From Paenibacillus alkalitolerans (GTDB lineage: Bacteria > Bacillota > Bacilli > Paenibacillales > YIM-B00363), in contig NZ_JAEMXM010000015.1 in assembly GCF_016482785.1 (NCBI RefSeq), forward strand, positions 1-64,000: a stretch of 64,000 bases of DNA, read 5' to 3'. Position 1 is the stretch's first letter. The number at the start of each line of letters is the position of its first letter. The notes under the pieces are model-generated. The model saw only the letters and a program-made list of their open reading frames with translations, did no database searches and had not been told where the DNA came from. Both the position numbers and the translations under genes were made by a program. Shown piece after piece: positions 55,640 to 63,863 of this stretch.

Positions 55640-56294
55640 CCGCCGCCTCCCATAGCGTAGAATCGTGCGTCGTCATGCATATCGCGATCCGCTCGGACTC
55701 GATGATGTCGCGGAACACGGCAACGATGCGCGCAGCCATCACCGAATCGAGCTCCGCCGTCGGTTCGTCCGCCAACAGGAGGAGCGGCCGGTGAGCGATC
55801 GCTTTGGCGATCGCCACCCGCTGCTGCTCTCCCCCGGACAATTCAAACGGCCGGTGGTGCGCCCGTCTCGTCAAGCCTACAAGATCAAGGCAGCGTGACG
55901 TCCGTTCTTTCCATTCGGTTCGCGGAACACCCGCCATGCGCAAAGACAATTCCACGTTCTCCCAAGCGGTGAGCAGAGGCAGCAGCGCGAACGATTGGAA
56001 TATAAACCCGATCTCCTTGCGCCTCACGATGGTCAGCTGCTTGTCGTTCCACGCGTGCAGAGGGCGCCCCCGGAAACTCACTTCGCCGGAGGACGGCTTG
56101 TCAAGACCTCCCAACAAATTGAGCAGCGTCGTCTTTCCCGACCCGGACCGCCCCCGCAGCATCGTCAGCATCCCGGAGCGGATCGACAGATCGATCCCCT
56201 TCAGCACCTCGATCCGGCGGTTTCCGGACGAGAAGCTTTTGCGCACGTCAAGCACCTGCAGCAGCGTGTCCTCCGCGTACCCGTGCGCTATCAC
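55596..56294 (-). CDS. ABC transporter ATP-binding protein, MacB/LolD type
   Basis: 232 residues, single-domain ATPase: Walker A GRSGSGKTT, Q-loop FIFQSFALLP, signature LSGGEQQR, Walker B LLLADEPTAEL, H-loop MTTHDSTLW. With the ATPase-AbrB protein it gives the single double-core permease two different ATPases, which suggests a heterodimer. GTG 56294 overlaps the stop of the solute-binding gene (GTGA), so translation is probably coupled. Confidence 0.9.
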   Translation of the reverse strand: MIAHGYAEDTLLQVLDVRKSFSSGNRRIEVLKGIDLSIRSGMLTMLRGRSGSGKTTLLNLLGGLDKPSSGEVSFRGRPLHAWNDKQLTIVRRKEIGFIFQSFALLPLLTAWENVELSLRMAGVPRTEWKERTSRCLDLVGLTRRAHHRPFELSGGEQQRVAIAKAIAHRPLLLLADEPTAELDSVMAARIVAVFRDIIESERIAICMTTHDSTLWEAADVVYRMADGRITEE

Positions 56295-57742
56295 TCTTGA
56301 TCGGTCTCCGCTTTCGCTTTCGTAAGCAAATCCTGTCCTTGCGACTGGATCGCTGCAAGCGCTTCGTCAACCGTCTGCGTCCCGTCGACCGCCTTCTTGA
56401 TTTGCTCGGACGCCATCTGCGCGAACGATTCGGCAAACCCTTCCGGCAGCGTCTGCAGCAGGCTTTGCACATTCGCATTGAGCGCATAGAACGCGTCGAT
56501 ATTTTTGCCGTCCGCTTCCGGTTTATAAGCGGTTCTTGACGACAGCACCGGAGACGATTTGGCGTTCGTCTTCGCCAGCTGTTCGCCCGCCGCGTATTTC
56601 AAAAACTCCCACGCCGCAGGCAAATTCTCGGAAGCCGCATTGATGGAAAATATATCGGTCAAGCTGATGGTTCCGGTCACGTCGGGCTGTGACGGATCGA
56701 CCGGCACGGTCACGACGTCCCATTCGAAATCCTTGAAGGGATTCGCAGGTCCGCCTTCCTTGCCGCCTTCTTGTTTGACGCTTAGCCCAAATTCGGACTT
56801 CTCGCCTCTTCCCATCATGTTCATCAGCATCGGATCGTCGATCGCCATCGCCGCCTGTCCGGTCATAAAGCTCACCATATCCGGACCGATCCGGACTGCC
56901 ATCCTGCCTCCGAAGCTGCGCATCATGCCCATTCCGCCGTCCGCAGCCGAAGGCATCGATATGCCGCCCGATTTATATCCGTCGATCACCGACCGGAAAA
57001 TCTCCTTCCACTCCGGCGTATCGATCGATACCTTGCCTGAATCCGCATCGGCGTAAAGCAGCCCCTTCGCTTCGCCGATCATACGGATGAGTTCGAACGG
57101 ATCGGTCGTCTGGAACAGGCCGAGGAGTGCGTCGTCGCCGTCTTTCTTTACGGGAAAACGCGACGCGAGCTGCAGCACTTCCTCCCAGCTCATGCCGTCC
57201 GTCGGATACGGAACGCCGTGAGCGTCGAACAAATTTTTGTTGTAGTAGAGCGCCATACTGGAGAAACTCGGGCTCAACCCGTACAATTTGCCTCCGCCGT
57301 GAGCTTTCAGCAGCTCGATGACGGAAGAATGGAAGCCGTCGATGTCGAACTCGTCTTGCTTGACGGCCGCTTCCAGATCGTATAATTGTCCCTTCTTCGC
57401 GAGCGCCGAATACTGCTCTTCCGTCAAATAAATGACATCAGGTTTCTGCTCCTCGACCAACTTCTCCATTTCTGCGACCGGGTCGTCCGACTCAAACACG
57501 GAATCGATCGGCACGACCTCCAGCTCCACATTGGGAAACATCGCCTGAAAAGCGTTGCCGTATTGCATAAGAAACGGCTGCTCGTCAAAATAAGCGACTT
57601 TCAGCGACCCGGAATCCTCCCGGTCCAAACCGGAGACGGCATTGTCCGCCGTTCCCCCTGGCGCCGCGCATGCCGACAACGCAGCCGTCAGCAGCAGAGA
57701 CAAAATCATCGAACCCGCTTTCTTCTTACGTCCTCTTTTCAC
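56291..57742 (-). CDS. Family 1 solute-binding lipoprotein inside an FtsX/MacAB-like operon
   Basis: About 483 residues. Basic n-region, helix SMILSLLLTAALSAC with lipobox, then a family 1 extracellular binding fold (LKVAYFDEQPFLMQYGNAFQ, DVIYLTEEQYSALAKKGQLY, YGLSPSFSSMALYYNKNLFD, PAAWEFLKYAAGEQLAKT). Such proteins normally feed sugar importers, yet no importer permease is here; the gene starts an operon for an export-type or surface-acting machine. It may sense or present a ligand. GTG 57742 is 9 bp from AGAAGG; GTG 57751 and ATG 57748 are alternatives. A response-regulator motif lies upstream. Confidence 0.82.
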   Translation of the reverse strand: MKRGRKKKAGSMILSLLLTAALSACAAPGGTADNAVSGLDREDSGSLKVAYFDEQPFLMQYGNAFQAMFPNVELEVVPIDSVFESDDPVAEMEKLVEEQKPDVIYLTEEQYSALAKKGQLYDLEAAVKQDEFDIDGFHSSVIELLKAHGGGKLYGLSPSFSSMALYYNKNLFDAHGVPYPTDGMSWEEVLQLASRFPVKKDGDDALLGLFQTTDPFELIRMIGEAKGLLYADADSGKVSIDTPEWKEIFRSVIDGYKSGGISMPSAADGGMGMMRSFGGRMAVRIGPDMVSFMTGQAAMAIDDPMLMNMMGRGEKSEFGLSVKQEGGKEGGPANPFKDFEWDVVTVPVDPSQPDVTGTISLTDIFSINAASENLPAAWEFLKYAAGEQLAKTNAKSSPVLSSRTAYKPEADGKNIDAFYALNANVQSLLQTLPEGFAESFAQMASEQIKKAVDGTQTVDEALAAIQSQGQDLLTKAKAETDQE

Positions 57743-57794
57743 ATCCATCACCCTTCTCTAAGAATCGATTCGCTGTCCATTATGCCGCCTAATT

Positions 57795-57811
57795 CTTAGA
57801 AATCGCTTAGA
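57795..57811 (-). promoter_or_regulatory. Candidate response-regulator box before the transporter operon
   Basis: On the minus strand TCTAAGCGATTTCTAAG contains two direct TCTAAG half sites 11 bp apart, the spacing used by OmpR-type regulators. The same motif stands before the response regulator gene (59838-59854). A further inverted copy TTCTCTAAG lies at 57756-57764. Confidence 0.55.
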
Positions 57812-57838
57812 GAAGAAGACTCGCGTTCTCTCTGCCGC

Positions 57839-59107
57839 CTAACCGTTCCCAGCCGGCAACATGACTATCATGCGCGTGCCGGCGCCCGGCTTGCTTTCCG
57901 CGCGAATTTTGCCTTTGTGACGCTCAACGATCCATTTGGCGATGGCAAGGCCGAGCCCCGCTCCGCCTTCCTTGCGCGTTCGCGCCTTGTCGCTTCGGTA
58001 GAAGCGGTCGAATATGCGGGGCAAATCGTCCGGATCGATGCCGATGCCGGAGTCTTCCACTTCCAATTGCACGGAGTGGGCCAGCTTGCGGGCAACGACA
58101 CGGACCAGACCGCCGTGGGGCGTATATTTGATCGCATTGTCGATTAGAATCGTAAGCAGCTGATGGATGCGTTCTTCATCCGCGCGCATCTCCACCTGCG
58201 AGTCGATTTCCGTATGGAGGATAATATTTTTGACCTCCGCCAGCATCCGCATCTTGTTCGCGCATTCTTGAACGACAATATCGAACCGGACCGGCTTCAT
58301 CTCCAGCTCGATCCGGTCCGAATCCGACCGCGCAAGCGTCAGCATGCCGTTAACCAGCTTGCTCATCCGCCTCGCCTCCGACAATACGGTCGAAATATGC
58401 TTGCTGTCCTGTTCGATCGTGTGGTCCGGATGGCGCAGCATCAGCTCCGAATGCGCTTGAATGACGGAAAGCGGCGTTCTCAGCTCATGCGACGCGTCGG
58501 ACATGAACTGCTGCTGTTGTTCCCACGATTGTCGGATCGGAATAAGCGCTCTTTCGGCCAAATAGTGTCCGGCGACGCCCGCAATGATCAAACCGAATCC
58601 GCCGCCGAACAGAAGTATGTACAGCAAATTTCGCAGCATCCCGATTTCCGCGGAAACGTTGGCGAACAGCTGCATCGCTTCGGGAGCATACCGTTGCGTA
58701 TTTCCGACGATAATGACGACGTTCGGTCTCTTTAACAGCAGGACGCGAAAATGCTGATCGCCGATTTGCACCGTTTGCGGAGCATCCCCGAAGTTCGACG
58801 GACGCAGCAGCCGCAGCTGTTCCTGAGTGAATTCCTGGGTCCCCGGCGTAGGAAACGGCTCGCCGGTTTCTTTCCAGAATAATTGTAATATCGGCCGATC
58901 CGACTGGTTCAGGCGCAAAACCGACACCTTCTGTGCTGGCGCGATCAAATTGTCGCCGTTATTCGCCGTCCACATCAACGAATTGTCGACTTGGGCAAAA
59001 AGCATCTGTTCCATGAATAAATAAACCGATACGTTGAGCGATATCAAAATAACGGACAACACGGCGGCATTGCGGACGGTGAGCTGAACTCGGGTCCGGG
59101 TGAACAT
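57839..59107 (-). CDS. Sensor histidine kinase
   Basis: 422 residues. Membrane helix 1 (NAAVLSVILISLNVSVYLFM), an outside sensor domain of about 130 residues, helix 2 (LLYILLFGGGFGLIIAGVAG), then DHp H-box DASHELRTPLSVIQAH, N-box IDNAIKYTPHGG, G1 VEDSGIGIDP, F and G2 GGAGLGLAIAKW. All catalytic parts are intact. ATG 59107 follows GAAGGAG and overlaps the response regulator stop (TAATG); a longer frame to 59248 lacks support. It likely senses cell-envelope state or a compound acting there. Confidence 0.9.
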   Translation of the reverse strand: MFTRTRVQLTVRNAAVLSVILISLNVSVYLFMEQMLFAQVDNSLMWTANNGDNLIAPAQKVSVLRLNQSDRPILQLFWKETGEPFPTPGTQEFTQEQLRLLRPSNFGDAPQTVQIGDQHFRVLLLKRPNVVIIVGNTQRYAPEAMQLFANVSAEIGMLRNLLYILLFGGGFGLIIAGVAGHYLAERALIPIRQSWEQQQQFMSDASHELRTPLSVIQAHSELMLRHPDHTIEQDSKHISTVLSEARRMSKLVNGMLTLARSDSDRIELEMKPVRFDIVVQECANKMRMLAEVKNIILHTEIDSQVEMRADEERIHQLLTILIDNAIKYTPHGGLVRVVARKLAHSVQLEVEDSGIGIDPDDLPRIFDRFYRSDKARTRKEGGAGLGLAIAKWIVERHKGKIRAESKPGAGTRMIVMLPAGNG

Positions 59108-59784
59108 TACGCCTTCTCCTTCAACATATACCCGACGCCGCGAACCGTGTGTATGTACCGGTCGCATCCGGACACGGCCAGCTTTTTTCTTACATAGTGC
59201 ACGTATACGTCGATTACGCCTGGCCCCGCATCCGAATCGATCCCCCACACCCTGTCGAGCATCTGCTCTTTCGTTAAAATCTGCTCCCGGTTAAGAAGCA
59301 AATACTCAAGCAGCTCGAATTCTTTCAGCGTCAACTTGAGCGGTTTCCCGTCGGCATACCCTTCCATCGTTTGCCGCCTCACGCCGATTTTCCCGTATGC
59401 AAGCTCCCCGTCAAGCGCCGCTTGCGACTGCCTGCGAATGAGCGCCCGCGTTCGCGCCAGCAGCTCCGGAACGGCAAACGGTTTGACCAAATAATCGTCG
59501 GCTCCGGTATCGAGCCCTTTCACCCGGTCTTCCACACTGTCTCTTGCCGTAAGCAGCAAAATCGGCATCTTTATTCCTTTGCCCCTCAGCTTTCGCAGCA
59601 CCGACAATCCGTTCATGCCCGGCAGCATGATATCTATGATCATCATGTCGTGAATGCGCTGTTCGGCCATGTAAAGCCCGTCGATCCCATTCTCAGCTTC
59701 GTCGACCTGGTACGCTTCTTCCTTCAGCACCGTAACCACCGCATCAAGCAGCGGCCGGTCGTCTTCCACCACAAGGATTTTCAA
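59107..59784 (-). CDS. OmpR/PhoB family response regulator
   Basis: 225 residues from TTG 59784 (KILVVEDDRPLLDAVVTVLK; phosphoacceptor Asp in MIIDIMLPGMNG; Lys in DDYLVKPF), with a C-terminal winged helix (LTLKEFELLEYLLLNREQIL, VDVYVHYVRKKL-type end). AAGGGG lies before the TTG; ATG 59823 with GGAG is a longer alternative. First gene of the TCS pair and probably self-regulated through the box at 59838. Confidence 0.9.
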   Translation of the reverse strand: MKILVVEDDRPLLDAVVTVLKEEAYQVDEAENGIDGLYMAEQRIHDMMIIDIMLPGMNGLSVLRKLRGKGIKMPILLLTARDSVEDRVKGLDTGADDYLVKPFAVPELLARTRALIRRQSQAALDGELAYGKIGVRRQTMEGYADGKPLKLTLKEFELLEYLLLNREQILTKEQMLDRVWGIDSDAGPGVIDVYVHYVRKKLAVSGCDRYIHTVRGVGYMLKEKA

Positions 59785-59837
59785 AATGGCACGCCCCTTT
59801 ACACTTCGTTCCTGCGGCACCATTTTACTCCATAAAC

Positions 59838-59854
59838 CTTAAATTTAGCTTAGA
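59838..59854 (-). promoter_or_regulatory. Candidate response-regulator box before its own gene
   Basis: TCTAAGCTAAATTTAAG on the minus strand matches the transporter-operon box TCTAAGCGATTTCTAAG at 13 of 17 positions, with the same 11-bp half-site spacing, 54 bp upstream of the TTG start. Confidence 0.5.
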
Positions 59855-59870
59855 GGCCGGCACAAATAAA

Positions 59871-59893
59871 AAAAAGACACCGTTCAAGGTGTC
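59871..59893 (-). terminator. Terminator overlapping the lipoprotein stop codon
   Basis: GACACC/GGTGTC with a TTGAAC loop, then CTTTTTTTT-type tail on the minus strand (AAAAAAAAG on plus). The stop codon TGA lies in the loop. Confidence 0.85.
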
Positions 59894-60693
59894 TCATACC
59901 ACACGATATCTTCGAACATCTTATTTACCCGGGGCACGAAGCCTTCCTCCCAATCCTCATTATATTGGACAGTGACGCGATAAACACGGTCGCCGTGCTT
60001 AAATATGGAGACGATTCCCAAGAGGTGGTGTCCGTCTTCATTTTGCTTTGTGATAAAGAATTCGATATCGGACATGGCAAAACTGTTCGGTGAGTCACCG
60101 GTTCTCTCGCTAATCTCATAGCCTTCGCTCTGGAGGGATTGCTTCGCCTCCTCCGTTTGTTCCTCCACTGTCGTCCGCGTTCCCTTGCTCGGTGAGAAAA
60201 ATTGTACTTTCGCGTCCTCGTTTTTCTTTCCGGCGAAATTCGCGATTACGGTCAACGAATCCCCGTCCTGGCCTGAACCGGCCCCTTCAACAAGAAGATC
60301 ATTCGAAATATACGTTGAAAATTGCAGCGCCGGATTGTCGTGAAGCGTAAACTCTAACTTTTCCGGCATTCCCTCCAGTTCGATTGTGTCGGTTTTCGTT
60401 TCGGGCCGGTTTTTTGCAGCGTTGTCGCTGTCCGCGGCGCCGGTTGAACCGTCTTCGCCGCCATCGCCTTTGCCGGAAGACACCGTTTCATCCGGGTTAT
60501 CTGAAGTTTGTCCGTCCGTCTGTTGTTCGTCATTGTTTGCAGCCGGTAGCTCGTTGCCGGTTGCCTGCTTCTCGTCTCCGGATTGGGCCTGCTCCGCATT
60601 CCCTGTGCCGCCCTCATTCCCCGTATTCCCCAGGCAACCGCTCAGTGCGATCATCAACATTATCAACGTAATGATCCATGCAATGTTCTTCAC
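59884..60693 (-). CDS. Lipoprotein of unknown function
   Basis: 269 residues from GTG 60693 (GGGGTGAG six bases upstream). Lipobox LSGC after KNIAWIITLIMLMIA. A low-complexity Gly/Asn/Asp/Glu/Gln linker of about 80 residues precedes a compact domain (KLEFTLHDNPALQFSTYISN, GDRVYRVTVQYNEDWEEGFV). It is co-directional with the TCS-transporter cluster but separated by its own terminator, so a functional link is only positional. Confidence 0.7.
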   Translation of the reverse strand: MKNIAWIITLIMLMIALSGCLGNTGNEGGTGNAEQAQSGDEKQATGNELPAANNDEQQTDGQTSDNPDETVSSGKGDGGEDGSTGAADSDNAAKNRPETKTDTIELEGMPEKLEFTLHDNPALQFSTYISNDLLVEGAGSGQDGDSLTVIANFAGKKNEDAKVQFFSPSKGTRTTVEEQTEEAKQSLQSEGYEISERTGDSPNSFAMSDIEFFITKQNEDGHHLLGIVSIFKHGDRVYRVTVQYNEDWEEGFVPRVNKMFEDIVWYETP

Positions 60694-61071
60694 CTGAAGC
60701 TCACCCCAAATCATTGATCTGCTGCCTTACAATGTTGAAAACGACTTTGGCGAGGAAAAGGTTGCATGTTTAACCTGGTATTTTCTGGTTTTATTTACTT
60801 TCTCTTATCGAACCGTTTCGCCGGATTGAATTTCAAATTGGGCCGCACCAAATCGGCGACCGGGCTCACCCGCGAACAAACTAGAATACCGCCTTGCGGC
60901 CGTCACCGGTTCGAGCACTATCGGAATATTTCGGCTAGCAAGCCTTTTATGCGCTGTTTCGGGCTTCCGAAATTATTACGCTGATTCCCGTACGCACACT
61001 CTCCCCTAGCCTCAGACCGTCTGATTCTTCGTTCTGATGCTCTCCCCGGCTTCACCTTCCGTATTCGCCCC

Positions 61072-61334
61072 TTGCGCACACTATCCCTGTTACTCATAGG
61101 TGGATCGACCGTACATTCCACGGAATAGGCATCACTTATTTGCAGGCTTATTGGGACGAGTTTTGCTTTCGGCTCAATCAGACGTATCGCAACAATTCGG
61201 TCATAGACGCTTTGTTCGCGGTCTGTATGTCCTCTCAGGCGGGGAGAAACTAGATCGTCACTTGGTTTCGCGCTGCCTCGTTTCTGGCAGCAACCTTTGC
61301 ATTTTCTGAACGACAGGGATAGTGTCCGCAAGGG
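61072..61334. repeat. MITE-like segment with 22-bp terminal inverted repeats
   Basis: CCCTTGCGCACACTATCCCTGT at 61072-61093 is repeated in inverse at 61313-61334 with one mismatch, bounding 263 bp without a credible gene. Upstream, 60990-61070 contains related GCACACTCTCCCC-like pieces. The whole gap 60715-61651 looks like repeat sequence; no gene is seen. Confidence 0.5.
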
Positions 61335-61336
61335 AG

Positions 61337-61483
61337 AGAGTGTGTGTGTATGTGAGTTAGAGAGAGTCTGTGTGTGTTAGAGAAAGAGTGTGTGTGAGTA
61401 TGAGTTAGAGAGAGTCTGTGTGAGTAAGAGAGAAAGAGTGTGTGTGGCTGTGTGAGTTAGAGAGAGTACTGTGTGTGTGTTAG
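61337..61483. repeat. GT/GA-rich minisatellite, three units of 48-50 bp
   Basis: Units begin at 61337, 61385 and 61435 with AGAGTGTGTGTG and share GAGTTAGAGAGAGT in the middle. It abuts the inverted-repeat segment on its right. Confidence 0.75.
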
Positions 61484-61651
61484 TATTGCGAGGGAGCCGC
61501 CGCCAATTTGCTGTGGGGCATAGGGATAGGACTGCAAAGGGGAGTCGAAAAAGAAGTCATTGCCCATTCGGTCAATCGCCTTAACTGAACCATGGGGATA
61601 GCGCTCATAAGGGAATTCGATACGGATATCACGGCGGATACGCTTATCACG

Positions 61652-61689
61652 AAAAAAAAAGCGGCACCCGGAGCACCCCCGGATACCGC
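61652..61689 (-). terminator. Terminator of the ribose-type importer operon
   Basis: On the minus strand GCGG-TA-TCCGG pairs with CCGGG-TG-CCGC and is followed by nine T. It starts about 17 bp after the binding-protein stop. Confidence 0.85.
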
Positions 61690-61705
61690 ACCTTAAACCT
61701 GCAAA

Positions 61706-62740
61706 TTACTCGTAAAGCACAGCTTTGATTTCTTCGCTGTCGATGTTCGACTTGTCGTACCAGAAGAACCCCGTGTCGATCGACTTCGGTACTTCTTCGC
61801 CTTTGACCGCTTGAACGGCCGCCTTCACCGTCTCATAGCCGATGCCGATCGGATTTTGCGTGATCGCGCCGGCCATCGTACCGGCCTTGATCGCGTCGAT
61901 TTGCGCTTTGCCGGAGTCGTAGCCGATAACAACTACCTTGCCTTGCATTTGCATCTCGGTTACAGCGTTCAACACGCCGATCGCCGAGCCTTCGTTTGCG
62001 CCGAAGAATCCTTTCAGATTCGGATGCGCCTGCATAATCGCCTTCGCCAAGTCGGTCGATTTCAGGTGGTCCCCGCCGCCGTATTGAATGTCGACGACTT
62101 TAATGTTCGGATATTTCTCTTTCATCGTGTTGACGAATCCGTCGCGGCGGTCGATACCCGTGCGGCTCGTTTGGTCGTGCACGATAACCGCCACTTCACC
62201 TTCGCCCCCGATCAATTCCGCCATCTTGTCGGCTGCAAGGCCGGCGGCGGCAACGTTGTCCGTAGCGGCGGTTCCGAGCGGAATGTCGCTGTCAACGCCG
62301 GAGTCGAACGCGATGACCGGAATGTTCGCATCCTTCGCTTGCTGCAGCAGCGGGATGGACGCCTGGCTGTCCAATGCCGCAAACCCGATAGCGCTCGGCT
62401 TCTTGTCAAGCGCGACTTGAAGCATCTCAAGCTGCTTGTCGACTTGCTGCTCCGTCTCCGGACCTTCGAATGTGATTTCCACATCGAACTCTGCAGCCGC
62501 CTTCTCCGCGCCCTGCTTCACCGCTTGCCAGAACTGATGCTGAAACCCTTTGGAGATGATCGGAATATACAGCTTATCGCCCGAGCCGCCATCATTGGAG
62601 GCAGTTTCACTGGAACTCGAACCCGATTCCGAACCGGACCCGGATGACGCGTCCGAGTTACCGGACGTGGCCGCCGAACCGCACGCGCTCAACGCGACGA
62701 TCGCCATCAGAAGCAGAAGCACTATTGAAAGCTTTTTCAT
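61706..62740 (-). CDS. Ribose-type sugar ABC transporter binding lipoprotein
   Basis: 344 residues: signal LSIVLLLLMAIVALSAC with lipobox, Ser-rich linker, then a periplasmic-binding type 4 fold (YIPIISKGFQHQFWQAVKQG, IPVIAFDSGVDSDIPLG, GFFGANEGSAIGVLNA). CUT2-family monosaccharide receptor, sugar unknown (ribose, galactofuranose or inositol are typical). The last gene of an A-C-B operon. Confidence 0.88.
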   Translation of the reverse strand: MKKLSIVLLLLMAIVALSACGSAATSGNSDASSGSGSESGSSSSETASNDGGSGDKLYIPIISKGFQHQFWQAVKQGAEKAAAEFDVEITFEGPETEQQVDKQLEMLQVALDKKPSAIGFAALDSQASIPLLQQAKDANIPVIAFDSGVDSDIPLGTAATDNVAAAGLAADKMAELIGGEGEVAVIVHDQTSRTGIDRRDGFVNTMKEKYPNIKVVDIQYGGGDHLKSTDLAKAIMQAHPNLKGFFGANEGSAIGVLNAVTEMQMQGKVVVIGYDSGKAQIDAIKAGTMAGAITQNPIGIGYETVKAAVQAVKGEEVPKSIDTGFFWYDKSNIDSEEIKAVLYE

Positions 62741-62817
62741 TTGTAAACTCCCCCTGTAAAATGTGTGTTTTGTATATAATCTCCGCTTGGGAGACCATAC
62801 CGCGTGTCAAACAAGCA

Positions 62818-63840
62818 TCAAGCCTTCTTACGCCGCAAAATGTCCGCATACACCGCAAGCATGATGACGAACCCGACAACGACCGTCTGCCATTCTTGCG
62901 GCACCGAGAGGATGCGCAGGCCGTTCGTCAACACGCTCATGATCAATGCTCCGATCACGGTGCCGACGATCGTGCCTTTGCCGCCGCTGAGCGACGTTCC
63001 GCCGATGACGACGGCCGCAATCGCTTCCAGCTCGTAGCCCATGCCGAGCGCCGGCTGCGCCGAATTCAGCCGCGAAGCCATCAGAAGGCCCGCAATCCCG
63101 GTAAACGCACCGGTAATCGTGTAGATGACAATCTTCCAGTAGTTCACGTTTACGCCGGACAAGCGGGCGGCTTCTTCGTTGCTGCCGATCGCGAAGTTGT
63201 TCCGGCCGATGATCGTCTTCGACAAGATGACGCTTCCGATAATCGCAAGTACGAAGAATATAAGCACGGCGTTCGGAATCTTAAAGCCCGGAATAATCTG
63301 TCCGATAAACGAACCGAGCGAAATATTCGAAAATCCCGGAGAGTTCGTGAAGTAAATCGGCTTCGTGCCGGAGATGACCAGCGCCAACCCTTTGGCAACC
63401 ATCATCATGGACAGCGTGGCGATGAACGGCGGAATTTTCATCTTCGCCACGGCCAATCCGGAGATCAGCCCGCACAAAGCGCCGGTCAATATGCCGCCGA
63501 GTATGCCGAACGGCACGAACACCCCGAATACGTCGATGAACGCCGGCACTCCCCATTGGGTGATGATGACCCCCGTCATTACGGCGCTTAACGTCATCAC
63601 CGTGCCGACAGACAAATCGATGCCGCCCGTAATAATGACGAACGTCGAACCCAACGCGAGCACTCCGATGACGGCCGTTGACAGCAAGATGCCCATGATA
63701 TTTGAAAATTGGAAAAAGTTGCCCGAAGATAGCGAAAACACGAGAATCAAAATTATTAAGCTGCCGAATGCGAGAAATTGTTGGAACAACCCGGACCCGG
63801 ACCTGATAGACACAGGTTTTTCGACTGCGACGGTTTTCAT
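62818..63840 (-). CDS. Ribose-type sugar ABC transporter permease
   Basis: 340 residues, about ten hydrophobic segments, RbsC fold (VIGVLALGSTFVIITGGIDL, SVGTVMTLSAVMTG, TSLSGGKGTIVGTVIGALIM). CUT2 permease. GGGGGGAG precedes ATG 63840; the longer frame to 63951 would overlap the ATPase gene and is not preferred. Confidence 0.9.
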   Translation of the reverse strand: MKTVAVEKPVSIRSGSGLFQQFLAFGSLIILILVFSLSSGNFFQFSNIMGILLSTAVIGVLALGSTFVIITGGIDLSVGTVMTLSAVMTGVIITQWGVPAFIDVFGVFVPFGILGGILTGALCGLISGLAVAKMKIPPFIATLSMMMVAKGLALVISGTKPIYFTNSPGFSNISLGSFIGQIIPGFKIPNAVLIFFVLAIIGSVILSKTIIGRNNFAIGSNEEAARLSGVNVNYWKIVIYTITGAFTGIAGLLMASRLNSAQPALGMGYELEAIAAVVIGGTSLSGGKGTIVGTVIGALIMSVLTNGLRILSVPQEWQTVVVGFVIMLAVYADILRRKKA

Positions 63841-63863
63841 CTGGCTCCCCCCTGCTTTTTCAC

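Noticed and set aside
60918-61331. A 137-codon minus-strand gene in the repeat gap
   Set aside because: It spans the inverted-repeat element, lacks a ribosome binding site and reads as Arg/Ser/Lys-rich filler.
61337-61483. CRISPR array
   Set aside because: The units are GT/GA-rich, contiguous and without unique spacers, and no cas genes are present.
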